DNA from: an uncultured Opitutia bacterium
Lineage (GTDB): Bacteria > Verrucomicrobiota > Verrucomicrobiia > Opitutales > Opitutaceae
Assembly (NCBI GenBank): GCA_903896015.1
Contig: CAITWF010000017.1
Span: 55,103 to 119,102, forward strand
DNA: 64,000 nucleotides
Reading direction: 5' to 3'
The position numbers and the translations under genes were made by a program. Positions 1 to 7,897 of the stretch are shown piece after piece; the stretch's first letter is position 1; each line of letters begins with the position of its first letter. The notes below the pieces were generated by a model. That model did no database searches. It saw only the letters and a list, made by a program, of their open reading frames with translations, and was not told where the DNA came from.

Positions 1-1
1 T

Positions 2-193
2 TACGCAAAGTCCCTCGCCGGCTGGGTGCAGGCGCTGACTACCGGTCGCCCCGAATTTCCGCCAACGATCTGGTTTTTCCGCAACACCCTCGCGAGCGAC
101 CTCGCGTTCACTGCGGCGTTCGCGTTCGCGATGGAGTCGGCGGCGCGCCGCCGCGGCGAGTCGAGCCTGCTGGCGAAGTCCGTCGCGGCCTGA
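2..193 (+). CDS. DUF6580 family membrane protein, C-terminal part only
   Basis: The window opens inside a reading frame with 63 codons left before a TGA at 191-193. The visible residues include YAKSLAGWVQALTTGRPEFP followed by an FFRNTLASDLAFT segment and a hydrophobic stretch. That pattern matches the C-terminus of DUF6580 membrane proteins as I remember them (an AKTLAGW..ALTTG..FPPT..FFRN.L.SDL.FT run). These are multi-pass inner-membrane proteins of unknown function. The start lies outside the window. The antisense frame over the same bases is arginine-rich and not protein-like. Confidence 0.7.
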   Translation, partial: YAKSLAGWVQALTTGRPEFPPTIWFFRNTLASDLAFTAAFAFAMESAARRRGESSLLAKSVAA

Positions 194-345
194 GCGACGA
201 ACGGGAAACACTTCGCGCGATCACGCGTCTGGAGGGCTGCCGGCAACGACTGCCCCCATCTGGCGCCGAAGCGCGCGTGGCGTTTGATTTTTACCGCGAC
301 TTCCCCCCCAAGCCCGGGTCATAGTGCGCGCGCACGGGCGCCCTG

Positions 346-888
346 ATGAAAATCGCACTTCTCCTCGCCGGCTTTCTACTTTTCGCGGACGCCAGTCTCC
401 AGGCAGGCGCACCAACAGCGGACGCGCAGTTTTCCACCGGCGATAAGAAGGACGCATCGGCAAGTGCGGACAAGAGCCGCTCACCCACCCCCGCCGGACC
501 GCAGATCGACAGCGGACGCCGCGGCGGAATCGAGGACTTGGTTGAAATCGCCGGCGTCACCCAGCAAAAACCCAACGCCGACGGCAGCCGCAAGGTGATC
601 GTGCGCGTGCATTACGTGCTCGTGCATTACCCGAAAGGCGTGCTGAGCCTCGGCTTCAACCTCAAATCCGCGACCAAGTTTGCTCAAGTGACGAGCCAGT
701 CCGTGCTCGCGGGAGAGGATGAGTTAGAACTGTCCGCCACGATTGCACCCGTCGCGTGGCCGAAGGGGCAGCCGTTCAAGCTCTCCGTCAGCTTGTCCGC
801 GGAGCCCCATCCCGGAGAGTGGTCGTTGCTCGCGGCGTCGGCGCAGGCGCTGAAGCCTGGCGCCGCGCCCGCTGTGACCAAGCCGTGA
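346..888 (+). CDS. Secreted protein of unknown function
   Basis: 180 residues. The N-terminus (MKIALLLAGFLLFADASLQA) is a clear Sec signal peptide with likely cleavage near residue 20. Residues 20-60 are low-complexity, rich in Ala, Ser, Asp and Lys. The rest looks like a beta-sandwich: a paired VRVHYVLVHYPKG segment around residue 85-97 and a final stretch of alternating hydrophobic residues. No cysteines or catalytic motif are visible. I do not recognise the family. It is a single gene, convergent with the next one. Confidence 0.65.
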   Translation: MKIALLLAGFLLFADASLQAGAPTADAQFSTGDKKDASASADKSRSPTPAGPQIDSGRRGGIEDLVEIAGVTQQKPNADGSRKVIVRVHYVLVHYPKGVLSLGFNLKSATKFAQVTSQSVLAGEDELELSATIAPVAWPKGQPFKLSVSLSAEPHPGEWSLLAASAQALKPGAAPAVTKP

Positions 889-909
889 ACGCGGCAAAAA
901 CGCTTCCAC

Positions 910-1740
910 TTACTTAACGATCGCACCGGCCGCCACCGGGCCGAGACGGTGTTTGCCGACCGCGATATCGTCGATCCACACGGTGAAGCCTTCGCCGGTC
1001 GCAGCCTGATAATTTGTCCAGCCGATTGAGAGCGCCTGAAATGTGGCGGGCAGTTCCACGCCTTCATATTTTCCCGCGCCCTTGTGCAGGGCGAGGTCCG
1101 TAACCTCCTGGCCGTTCACGAAAAACTGGTAGGTCTGCGACGCCGCATCCGCGTGCCACTCTAGGAGCGTCCACTCGTCGGTAAATTTCTGCGTGGTCTT
1201 CGCCGACACGCCGAATTCCTTGCGCGGCGCCTTCGGCTGCACGTTGTAAAGATACTTAAATTCGCCAGCGCCGTTGAGCGAGAGCCCGGCGAGGCGCACC
1301 TCGATCGGATCGTGAGCGAGCGGACTCGTAGCTTTGGCGGCGACGAACGTCGTGTGGATGTTCGCGGTCTTCTTGCCCTCGGGCACGAGCGGGAGCGGCG
1401 TGGGCGTCTTCACTTTGAAATAGAGCCGGCCCCAGTGCTCACCGCCGAGGGCCGTGACTTTGTCGGGCGCAAGGCTGATGAAGCGCCCGCCCTTGACCGC
1501 CGGCTCGATCTGCAAAGCCCGCCGGCCGCTGTGCGCCACTCCCTCGGCGACGGCGATCGCGCCGGTCTTGGTAAAGCCAGCCGGGATCGCGCCAACGGCG
1601 GTGGACTCGAAATCTTCGGCCACGATCACGTCGGATGCGGGGCCTTGAGCAAAGGTGGACGCGGCAGCGAGCGCGAGCAGCAGAGTAAAGGCAGCGGGGC
1701 GGAGGGGCATCAGGGAAAGAAGCATGGACACCAGACGCAC
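910..1740 (-). CDS. Secreted protein with a concanavalin-like (laminin-G/glucanase) fold
   Basis: 276 residues from the first ATG. A start at the internal ATG at 1710 (MPLRPAAFTLLLALAAASTF) gives a tidier signal peptide. The mature part begins VIVAEDFESTAVGAIPAGF, the usual opening of beta-jelly-roll domains in secreted carbohydrate-binding or lyase-type proteins (an 'E-DFE' edge strand). It ends with FTVWIDDIAVGKHRLG, the WIDD closing strand typical of the same fold. A middle segment (LLEWHADAASQTYQFFVNG) fits the ligand face. I cannot tell binding module from enzyme. It is isolated, between two plus-strand-free gaps. Confidence 0.65.
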   Translation of the reverse strand: MRLVSMLLSLMPLRPAAFTLLLALAAASTFAQGPASDVIVAEDFESTAVGAIPAGFTKTGAIAVAEGVAHSGRRALQIEPAVKGGRFISLAPDKVTALGGEHWGRLYFKVKTPTPLPLVPEGKKTANIHTTFVAAKATSPLAHDPIEVRLAGLSLNGAGEFKYLYNVQPKAPRKEFGVSAKTTQKFTDEWTLLEWHADAASQTYQFFVNGQEVTDLALHKGAGKYEGVELPATFQALSIGWTNYQAATGEGFTVWIDDIAVGKHRLGPVAAGAIVK

Positions 1741-1853
1741 GACGCCGCGGGCAGGTTTCCACGCTGCTCGATTTGGGCGTGCCGACGGGTGGCGAGGAGT
1801 GTCCAGATTCGCCCTTTCCCCGCAGGGAGAATTTACCAGCCAACCGGCAAGAC

Positions 1854-3395
1854 TCAGAGCAGATCTGCGGCGAGCTCGGCGAGCTTCGAGCGCTCACCCT
1901 TCGTGAGCTTCACATGAGCGTGGATTGCCTGACCCTTCATTCGGTTGTGGCAATACACGAGACCGTTGCTGCGCGCATCAACATACGGGTTGTCGATCTG
2001 AGCCGGGTCGCCGATGAGGACGATCTTCGATCCTTCGCTGATGCGCGTGATCACGGTCTTCACCTCGTGCGGCGTGAGCTGCTGGGCTTCGTCGAGAATG
2101 AAGAAGCGACGTGCGATCGAGCGGCCGCGGATAAACGCCAGCGCCTCAATCTCAACGAGGCCGCTCTTCAGCAGGCGCTCGTAGGGCTTCACGAGACCGT
2201 TCGGGCCGTTGCCGTTGCCGTTGTGGCCGTTGTGCGCGGGGGGCGGCGGCGCGGCTCCAATAAACTGATCGTCGCGGTGCTTGTTTTTCTTTTTGGAAAC
2301 TTTCTTCGAGGCGAACTGCGGATCCTTCGGCGGCTTGGAGGGAATGAGCACTTCCAGCGCGTCGTGGTAGGGCTGGAGCCACGGCTTCATCTTTTCTTCC
2401 AGCGTGCCGGGGAGAAAACCTATGTCCTTGCCGAGCGCCATCACGGGCCGCGAGATCGAGACACCGTCGTAGCGCGAGTGGTCATCGTGCGTCTGGTGCA
2501 GCGCACATGCGACCGAGAGGATGGTCTTTCCGGTGCCGGCCTTGCCGAAGCACGTGAGCATGTGGATGCTGTCGTCGAGGAGCGCATCCATGAAAAACTG
2601 CTGCTCAAGATTGCGCGCACGCACGGGGACGCCGCCGGGCGCCTTCACGAAATCAGGAATCTTCAGCCGGCGCACGAGGCCGTCGCCATAATACCGCGCG
2701 GGCATTGTCTTGCCCTCATCGGAACGGAGGAGGACGTATTCGTTGAGCGAGAGAATTTTTGCCGTCTCGGGCTCAACCTCGAACATCCCCTCGGAAGCGA
2801 AGCGCTGCAGTTCGTAGATATTGACGGCGATTTCGGCGTAGCTCGCCTCCTCATCGGTTTCAGGGACTTTGTCGTTGAGGTAATCCTCGGACTCAAGGCC
2901 CACCGCGCGCGCCTTGAGCTGCACGTTAACGTCCTTCGTCACGAGGATCGTCGGAGGCGGAAACCGCTCCTGCACGAAGATCGCCGCCGCGATGATGCGG
3001 TTATCCTTCTTCGAGAGATCCGGGAGGATCGCCTTCAGCCGGTCCATCGCGGGCGACTTGCGACCGCCATCCATGAGATACGGATTGATGATGATCGAGA
3101 GCGTGCCGCCGTTGGGCAGCTCAACGCCCTCGTGCATCGAACGCGAATCCGGCAAAAGCTCCTGTAGAATGCGGTGCACACGACGCGCACTGCGGCCGCG
3201 CTCAGTGGACTGCTCGCCCTTGATGGCGTCGAGTTCCTCGAGCACCTCCACGGGGATGGCGAGGTTGTTGTCCTCGAATTTGAAAATGGATTGGGGGTCG
3301 TGGAGGAGCACGTTCGTGTCGAGCACGAAGGTCTTCACCTTGGCCGTAACCCTCATCCGCGAAGTTGGGGCCGCCGCCCCGCGCGTATTTTCCAT
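1854..3395 (-). CDS. PhoH family ATPase with N-terminal PIN domain (PhoH2 type)
   Basis: 513 residues. Residues about 20-160 form a PIN ribonuclease domain beginning TFVLDTNVLLHDPQ, with acidic residues for metal binding (LDTN; EVLEELDAIKGE; TKDVNV). The C-terminal half is the PhoH ATPase: Walker A GKAGTGKT near residue 285 and Walker B FFILDEAQQLTPHE near 430, then IVLIGDPAQIDNP. PhoH2 proteins couple the two activities in RNA unwinding and cleavage. An Ala/Pro/Gly/Asn-rich linker (PPPPAHNGHNGNGNGPNG) near residue 385 is unusual. A start at 3356 (MRVTAKVKTF) is equally plausible, since the PIN domain begins right after it. Confidence 0.9.
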   Translation of the reverse strand: MENTRGAAAPTSRMRVTAKVKTFVLDTNVLLHDPQSIFKFEDNNLAIPVEVLEELDAIKGEQSTERGRSARRVHRILQELLPDSRSMHEGVELPNGGTLSIIINPYLMDGGRKSPAMDRLKAILPDLSKKDNRIIAAAIFVQERFPPPTILVTKDVNVQLKARAVGLESEDYLNDKVPETDEEASYAEIAVNIYELQRFASEGMFEVEPETAKILSLNEYVLLRSDEGKTMPARYYGDGLVRRLKIPDFVKAPGGVPVRARNLEQQFFMDALLDDSIHMLTCFGKAGTGKTILSVACALHQTHDDHSRYDGVSISRPVMALGKDIGFLPGTLEEKMKPWLQPYHDALEVLIPSKPPKDPQFASKKVSKKKNKHRDDQFIGAAPPPPAHNGHNGNGNGPNGLVKPYERLLKSGLVEIEALAFIRGRSIARRFFILDEAQQLTPHEVKTVITRISEGSKIVLIGDPAQIDNPYVDARSNGLVYCHNRMKGQAIHAHVKLTKGERSKLAELAADLL

Positions 3396-3607
3396 CGTGT
3401 GGATTTCTTGTGAAAAGATGTGAACAACTCCCGGGGCTTTGTCGAGAATGACTTGCCGACGCCATGTGAAAACAACGTCACGATTTCACTACGCCTTGAG
3501 CAGAAACCCCGCCATCCGCGCAAAACGATCCGCGCGATTTGCCTCGGTCGCGATTCAGGCTCGCGTGCGCCGCGCCGATTCTATTCACCGCTCGCTGCGC
3601 TAGCGCC

Positions 3608-4567
3608 ATGCACCTCGACGCCATCAAGCAGGCCCTCCTTGATTCCTACCGCCATGACGGCGGCATCAATCACGTCGACGGCGCCAACCTCCCCTCACAG
3701 GAATCGGTCAACCAGCTCGCGGCCGACTGCATGCACCTGCTCTTCCCTGGCTACTTCGAGGAGCAAGGCCTGACCGAAAGCGTGCTGCCCGCGCACGTCG
3801 ATCAACTCTTGCGCAAAATCGATCAGCGCCTCGTCACCGAGATCGAAAAGTGCCTGCGGTTCGCGAAGACGGAGCACGCCGCCACGCAGGCCCGCGAGCG
3901 CACCACGGCGTTTCTCGCGCAACTCCCCGCGCTGCGAAAACTAATCCAGACCGACGTCACTGCCGCCTACCAGGGCGATCCCGCCGCGCGCAGCGTCGAG
4001 GAAATCATCGTCGCCTACCCGTGCGTGCTCGTCATCTCGCTGCAACGCATCGCGCACGTGCTCTATCACCAGCGCGTGCCGCTGCTCCCACGCATGCTCA
4101 CGGAATTCGCGCACGAACGCACCGGCTGCGACATCCATCCCGGCGCGCGCCTCGGTGATCACTTCTTCATCGATCACGGCACGGGCGTCGTCATCGGCGA
4201 GACTGCCACGATCGGTTCGCACGTGAAACTCTACCAGGGCGTGACGCTCGGCGCAAAATCCTTCGAGACCGACCCGGACGGCAATCCGGTGAAAGGAATC
4301 AAACGCCACCCCGACATCGGCGATCACGTGACGATTTACGCGCACGCGACCGTGCTCGGCGGCGACACCTCCGTGGGCGCGCATTCAATCATCGGGTCCA
4401 ACGTGTGGCTGATGAAATCGATCCCCGCTGACTCGGTCGCGCTATTCAAGGGCGATAGCGTCGTCGTGCGCTCAAGGCGGAAAAACGAAAGCATGGTCGG
4501 CCACGGCGGAGCCACGAACGGCGCGGGCAACGGCTCCGATGTGCCGGAGGGCGAGTGGCAGATTTAG
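3608..4567 (+). CDS. cysE: Serine O-acetyltransferase
   Basis: Acetylates serine with acetyl-CoA to O-acetylserine, which takes up the sulfide made by the cys operon 2.5 kb downstream. 319 residues from MHLDAIKQALLDSY; the frame is open further upstream to 3539, but that extension is arginine-rich and unlike the family. An alpha-helical N-terminal domain is followed by a left-handed beta-helix: GCDIHPGARLG, FFIDHGTGVVIGETATIG (with the catalytic His), KLYQGVTLGAKSF, KRHPDIGDHVTIYAHATVLG, and HSIIGSNVWL. The enzyme is longer than E. coli CysE (273) and ends in a Gly/Asn-rich tail. No cysteine synthase is in this window. Confidence 0.93.
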   Translation: MHLDAIKQALLDSYRHDGGINHVDGANLPSQESVNQLAADCMHLLFPGYFEEQGLTESVLPAHVDQLLRKIDQRLVTEIEKCLRFAKTEHAATQARERTTAFLAQLPALRKLIQTDVTAAYQGDPAARSVEEIIVAYPCVLVISLQRIAHVLYHQRVPLLPRMLTEFAHERTGCDIHPGARLGDHFFIDHGTGVVIGETATIGSHVKLYQGVTLGAKSFETDPDGNPVKGIKRHPDIGDHVTIYAHATVLGGDTSVGAHSIIGSNVWLMKSIPADSVALFKGDSVVVRSRRKNESMVGHGGATNGAGNGSDVPEGEWQI

Positions 4568-4736
4568 GCTTCTTGCGAAGAGAAAGTTCAACCGGTTCTA
4601 CGTCGTCATCGTTCTCAGTGGAGTAGTGATTTGGGCGGCCGTTCATTTCAGCACTGCGTTCCTTTCTCCGAAACAACGGGGAAAAATTGCAAGGGCGGCT
4701 CCGGCTGCCGGAGTGAAGACATCGCGCGCGAGTTGA
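4539..4736 (+). CDS. Possible small single-pass membrane protein
   Basis: 65 codons overlapping the last 29 bases of cysE in another frame. It has a basic N-terminus (FRLLAKRKFNRF), one hydrophobic helix (YVVIVLSGVVIWAAVHF) and a basic tail. The charge pattern suits a membrane-anchored microprotein. No homologue is recognised, and the start could also be an internal non-ATG codon beyond cysE. The hydrophobic helix is the only support. Confidence 0.35.
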   Translation: MCRRASGRFRLLAKRKFNRFYVVIVLSGVVIWAAVHFSTAFLSPKQRGKIARAAPAAGVKTSRAS

Positions 4737-4746
4737 TACCCAAGAA

Positions 4747-4781
4747 AAAAAACCTTCTACGATCGGTCGATCTGGTTTTTT
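4747..4781. terminator. Candidate bidirectional terminator
   Basis: A-rich left arm AAAAAACC (4747-4754) can pair with GGTTTTTT (4774-4781), with a small GATC/GATC hairpin between. It sits between a plus-strand unit (cysE and the small ORF) and the minus-strand lysR gene that ends at 4824, so it would provide a U-tract on both strands. The GC part of the stem is short. Confidence 0.4.
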
Positions 4782-4823
4782 CTAAAAATTTGAAAAAAGA
4801 CTGACAGGACTCCACTTCCCCCC

Positions 4824-5759
4824 TCACGCCACCGCCCGCGGTGATGTGAGCCCGAGCGTCTCGGCCACGGATTCGCACAGGCCGACGAACGTTTCCTCTG
4901 CGAGCGCGAGCCGGCGGCCCTTCAGGTGGGCGATGCCCCAGTGGCGTTTCAGTTTGCGCGGTCCGAGCGGGAGCGACACGAGCGCACCGCTCTCCAGCTC
5001 CTCGCGCGCGATCCACGGCGCGAGCACGCCGGCGCCGAGTCCGATTTTCACGAGTTCCTTGATCGCCTCCATGCTGCCGAGCTCGATCACGTTGCTCAGC
5101 GGGATTTTTTCCTCGCGGAAATAGTCGTTCACCATCCGGAAGGTCTGACTCGATTTGTTGTAAAGAATGAGCGTTTCTGCCTCGATCGCTTCGCGCGGGG
5201 CGCAGCCGAGCTTGGCCCATGGATGGAGCGGCGAGACGAGAAAGCGCAGCTCGTCGTGGAAGAGCGACACGAAGGAAAACTCCTGCTGTGCCTGCGTGGA
5301 CGACTCGAGCGCGAACGCCAGATCGACATGTCCGCCGCGCAGCAGCTCCACCTGCGCGCCATGGTCGCCGGGCTCAATGCGGATGACGCACTTCGGATAG
5401 CTCTGGCGGAATTCGCGCAGCACGGTTGGCAGGATGTGCTGGCACGCGGTCGTGCTCGCGCCCACGCGCAGTCGACCGTGGCCCCACTTCGAGAGATTGT
5501 CGAGGCCCGCGCGCGCGGCCTCCATCTCGCGCAGGATTTTTTCCGTGTGCCGGAGAAATTGTTCGCCCGCCTGCGTGAGCAGCACGCGCCGCCCGACGCG
5601 ATCGACGAGCCGCGTGCCCAAATCGTCTTCGAGCGCCTTCATCGCGTGGCTGACGGCGGACTGCGTGAGAAACAGATCCTTCGCCGCGAGCGTGAAACTG
5701 CCGCGCCGCGCAAGCGCGGAGAAAGCGTGGAGCTGCCGGCTGTCGAGCGTCGGCTTCAT
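4824..5759 (-). CDS. LysR-type transcriptional regulator
   Basis: 311 residues from MKPTLDSRQLHAFSALARRG. The winged HTH lies at residues about 8-65 (GSFTLAAKDLFLTQSAVSHA) and a periplasmic-binding-protein-like effector domain at about 92-295 (LRVGASTTACQHILPTVLRE). The frame is open upstream to 6161, but that runs antisense through the divergent gene, so the short start is used. It is divergently transcribed from the NrtA-like gene and lies just before the sulfate assimilation operon. By position it is a candidate CysB/Cbl-like or nitrogen/sulfur regulator; the sequence alone does not settle the ligand. Confidence 0.9.
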   Translation of the reverse strand: MKPTLDSRQLHAFSALARRGSFTLAAKDLFLTQSAVSHAMKALEDDLGTRLVDRVGRRVLLTQAGEQFLRHTEKILREMEAARAGLDNLSKWGHGRLRVGASTTACQHILPTVLREFRQSYPKCVIRIEPGDHGAQVELLRGGHVDLAFALESSTQAQQEFSFVSLFHDELRFLVSPLHPWAKLGCAPREAIEAETLILYNKSSQTFRMVNDYFREEKIPLSNVIELGSMEAIKELVKIGLGAGVLAPWIAREELESGALVSLPLGPRKLKRHWGIAHLKGRRLALAEETFVGLCESVAETLGLTSPRAVA

Positions 5760-5771
5760 GGATGAGCTAGC

Positions 5772-5788
5772 TTCATTGAATCGATGAA
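5772..5788. promoter_or_regulatory. Candidate LysR-regulator binding site
   Basis: Inverted repeat TTCAT-N7-ATGAA, 13 bases upstream of the lysR start codon and about 75 bases before the NrtA-like start. LysR proteins commonly bind interrupted dyads of this sort in divergent promoters. Assignment rests on position and symmetry only. Confidence 0.4.
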
Positions 5789-5861
5789 AGGTTTGAGAAG
5801 CAGTAATTGCGCCAGTCGCGGGCACTGGCACACCGGCAGCTTGGTAGCCGGGATCGAAATA

Positions 5862-6929
5862 ATGTCCGCTGCCGCACCCACGACTTTTGCACCGGTCACG
5901 AGTGCCCGCCCCCTGCGTGTGGGCTTTCTCTCCCTGACCGACGCCGCGCCGTTCGCAGTAGCCGATCGACACGGGCTGTTCGCCCGCCGCGGGCTCCGGG
6001 TCGCGCTTCAGCGCGAAATCGGCTGGGCCACCATCCGCGAAAAAATCATTTACGGTGAACTCGATGCCGCCCAGGTGCCCGCACCGATGCTCTGGGCCAC
6101 GCAGCTCGGGCTCGCGAGCCCGCCGTGCGACGTGCTCACCGCACTGGTCCTCAGTCTCCATGGCAACGCCCTCACGTTGTCGAACGCGCTCTGGACCGCC
6201 GGTGTGCGCGATGCCGCCACCCTACGTACCCACGCGCGCACCCACCGCGCGCGCCAGCCGCTCACGTTCGGCGTGGTATTTCGCTTTTCGTCGCAACATC
6301 TACTGCTAATCGAGTGGCTGCGCGCCGCCGGCCTGGATCCCGAGTGCGACATTCGCATCGTCATCGTGCCGCCCGCGCAGATGTTTCGCCACCTCGCCGC
6401 CGGCACGATCGACGGCTATTGCGCCGGCGAACCATGGAACACCCTCGCCGTCCGCGAAGGCACCGGTTGGTGTCCGACCTGGAGCGCTGCGCAATCAGCG
6501 GGTCACATCGAAAAAGTCCTGATGGTCACCCGGCGCTTTGCAGAGACTCGCTTGGCCGAACACGCGCTGCTCGTCTCCGCGTTGACCGAGGCCGGCGCGT
6601 GGTGCGACGCTCCGCAGAACCGTGAGCCGCTCGCGCAACTCCTTGCCGAAGCCTGCTATCTTAATGTCTCCGCCCGCGTCATCGCGCCCGCGCTCCTCGG
6701 GAAATTCGACTGCGGCCATGGCCGCGTCGAGAGCGTGCCGGACTTCCACGTGTTTCACCGCGGCGACATCAACGCACCCACCGCCGCCAAGGCCGCTGTG
6801 CTCCAACGCGCGCTCGGAGCCGCCGGGCTCCTATCGCCAACGGCAGCCAGTGATTCCGAGATGCCTCGCCGGCTGTTTCGAGAAGACCTCTATCGCGATG
6901 CCACCATGATCACGCTGGCGGCCTCATAG
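5862..6929 (+). CDS. CmpA/NrtA-like substrate-binding protein without signal peptide
   Basis: 355 residues from MSAAAPTTFAPVTSARPLRV. Homology to the NrtA/CmpA family (nitrate/bicarbonate binding) is seen in the opening VGFLSLTDAAPFAVADRHGLF, the KIIYGELDAAQVPAPMLWAT segment near residue 60, and the diagnostic GTIDGYCAGEPWN motif near residue 185. No signal peptide, Tat motif or lipobox is visible, and no permease or ATPase gene is adjacent, so a cytosolic sensor (as NasS is for nitrate) is more likely than a transporter part. The upstream ATG at 5784 lies inside the dyad described for LysR and is less likely. It precedes the sulfur operon on the same strand. Confidence 0.82.
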   Translation: MSAAAPTTFAPVTSARPLRVGFLSLTDAAPFAVADRHGLFARRGLRVALQREIGWATIREKIIYGELDAAQVPAPMLWATQLGLASPPCDVLTALVLSLHGNALTLSNALWTAGVRDAATLRTHARTHRARQPLTFGVVFRFSSQHLLLIEWLRAAGLDPECDIRIVIVPPAQMFRHLAAGTIDGYCAGEPWNTLAVREGTGWCPTWSAAQSAGHIEKVLMVTRRFAETRLAEHALLVSALTEAGAWCDAPQNREPLAQLLAEACYLNVSARVIAPALLGKFDCGHGRVESVPDFHVFHRGDINAPTAAKAAVLQRALGAAGLLSPTAASDSEMPRRLFREDLYRDATMITLAAS

Positions 6930-6989
6930 TCCGACGCGGGCTCGCCGCCCACCACACACGGTCCTCGCGACCGTCCGCGCCCCGGGGAT

Positions 6990-7124
6990 ATGACAGCAAA
7001 CCGATTTGCCCGGCTCATGCGCGCCGCGCACGGTGCACATTTCGTGAAATCCTTTCGCACCGACGCCACCACGAACGCTGTCCCCGGGACCGCCTCCGAC
7101 TGCGTATGCTGCTGCTTCGACTAA
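6990..7124 (+). CDS. Leader peptide with clustered cysteine codons upstream of cysH
   Basis: A 44-codon ORF, MTANRFARLM to a C-terminal SDCVCCCFD and TAA (7122-7124). Four of the last seven codons are TGC (7101, 7107, 7110, 7113). The stop is three bases before the cysH ATG at 7128, and cysH has no Shine-Dalgarno of its own, which fits translational coupling. A GGGGA lies just before the leader ATG. Poly-cysteine upstream ORFs act as cysteine-responsive attenuators before sulfur genes in mycobacteria. That a similar device operates here is inference. An internal ATG at 7017 would keep the same C-terminus. Confidence 0.65.
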   Translation: MTANRFARLMRAAHGAHFVKSFRTDATTNAVPGTASDCVCCCFD

Positions 7125-7127
7125 CCG

Positions 7128-7856
7128 ATGGCCACTGCGGAAAAAGTTTCACCCGCGGTCGACCTCGCCGCGGTGAACGCCTTGCTTGCGTCCGCTTCGG
7201 CTGAAGACCGCCTCGCCTGGGCGGGGAAAAACTTCCCCGGCACTCTCGTCCTGAGCACGAGCTTCGGCGCGCAGGCCGCCGTCATGCTCAGCCTCGCGAC
7301 ACGCATCGTGCCGCAGGTGCCCGTCGTGTTCATCGACACCGGCTACCTCTTTCCGGAAACCTATCGTTTCGCCGACGAGCTCACGGCGAAACTCGGCCTC
7401 GACCTCCGCGTGTATCGCGCCGACCTCACGCCGGCCTGGCTCGAAGTCCGGCACGGCAAACTCTGGGAGCAAGGTGCCGAGGGCCTCGCGCACTACAATC
7501 GCCTCGTCAAAGTTGAGCCGATGCAGCGCGCCCTCAGCGAACTAGGCGCGAGCGCGTGGCTCGCCGGCCTCCGCCGCGTGCAATCGTCGTCCCGCGAAAA
7601 TCTGCCGATCGTGGGCACGCAGGATGGCCGCGTGAAAATCCATCCGATCCTCGACTGGACCGATCGCGAGGTGCACCGCTACCTTGAAAAACACGGCCTG
7701 CCCTACCACCCGCTCTGGGAAAAAGGCTACGTTTCGATCGGCGACACGCACACCAGCCGGCCGCTCAGCGCCGATCTCACGCCCGAGCAGACACGTTTCT
7801 TCGGCCTAAAGCGCGAGTGCGGCCTCCACGAGGAGACCGGCGGCACCGGCATTTGA
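7128..7856 (+). CDS. cysH: Phosphoadenylyl-sulfate (PAPS) reductase
   Basis: Reduces PAPS to sulfite with thioredoxin. 242 residues. Nucleotide-binding motif [14 protein letters not shown] near residue 40, [20 protein letters not shown] near 67, the [11 protein letters not shown] segment near 146, and the catalytic ECGLH with Cys231. The CC...CxxC cysteines that bind [4Fe-4S] in APS reductases are absent ([15 protein letters not shown] occupies the site), so this is the PAPS-type enzyme, consistent with the APS kinase fused to cysN downstream. First gene of the operon, translationally coupled to the cysteine-rich leader. Confidence 0.92.
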   Translation: MATAEKVSPAVDLAAVNALLASASAEDRLAWAGKNFPGTLVLSTSFGAQAAVMLSLATRIVPQVPVVFIDTGYLFPETYRFADELTAKLGLDLRVYRADLTPAWLEVRHGKLWEQGAEGLAHYNRLVKVEPMQRALSELGASAWLAGLRRVQSSSRENLPIVGTQDGRVKIHPILDWTDREVHRYLEKHGLPYHPLWEKGYVSIGDTHTSRPLSADLTPEQTRFFGLKRECGLHEETGGTGI

Positions 7857-7897
7857 CCGTTTCCCCATTTCCCGATTTTGTCCTTTCCGAATTTCAG

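Noticed and set aside
1773..3167. 464-codon plus-strand open frame
   Set aside because: Antisense to the PIN-PhoH gene; no start signal or domain of its own.
5784..5861. Upstream ATG for the NrtA-like gene
   Set aside because: Lies inside the TTCAT-N7-ATGAA dyad and adds residues unlike the family; the ATG at 5862 matches homologues better.
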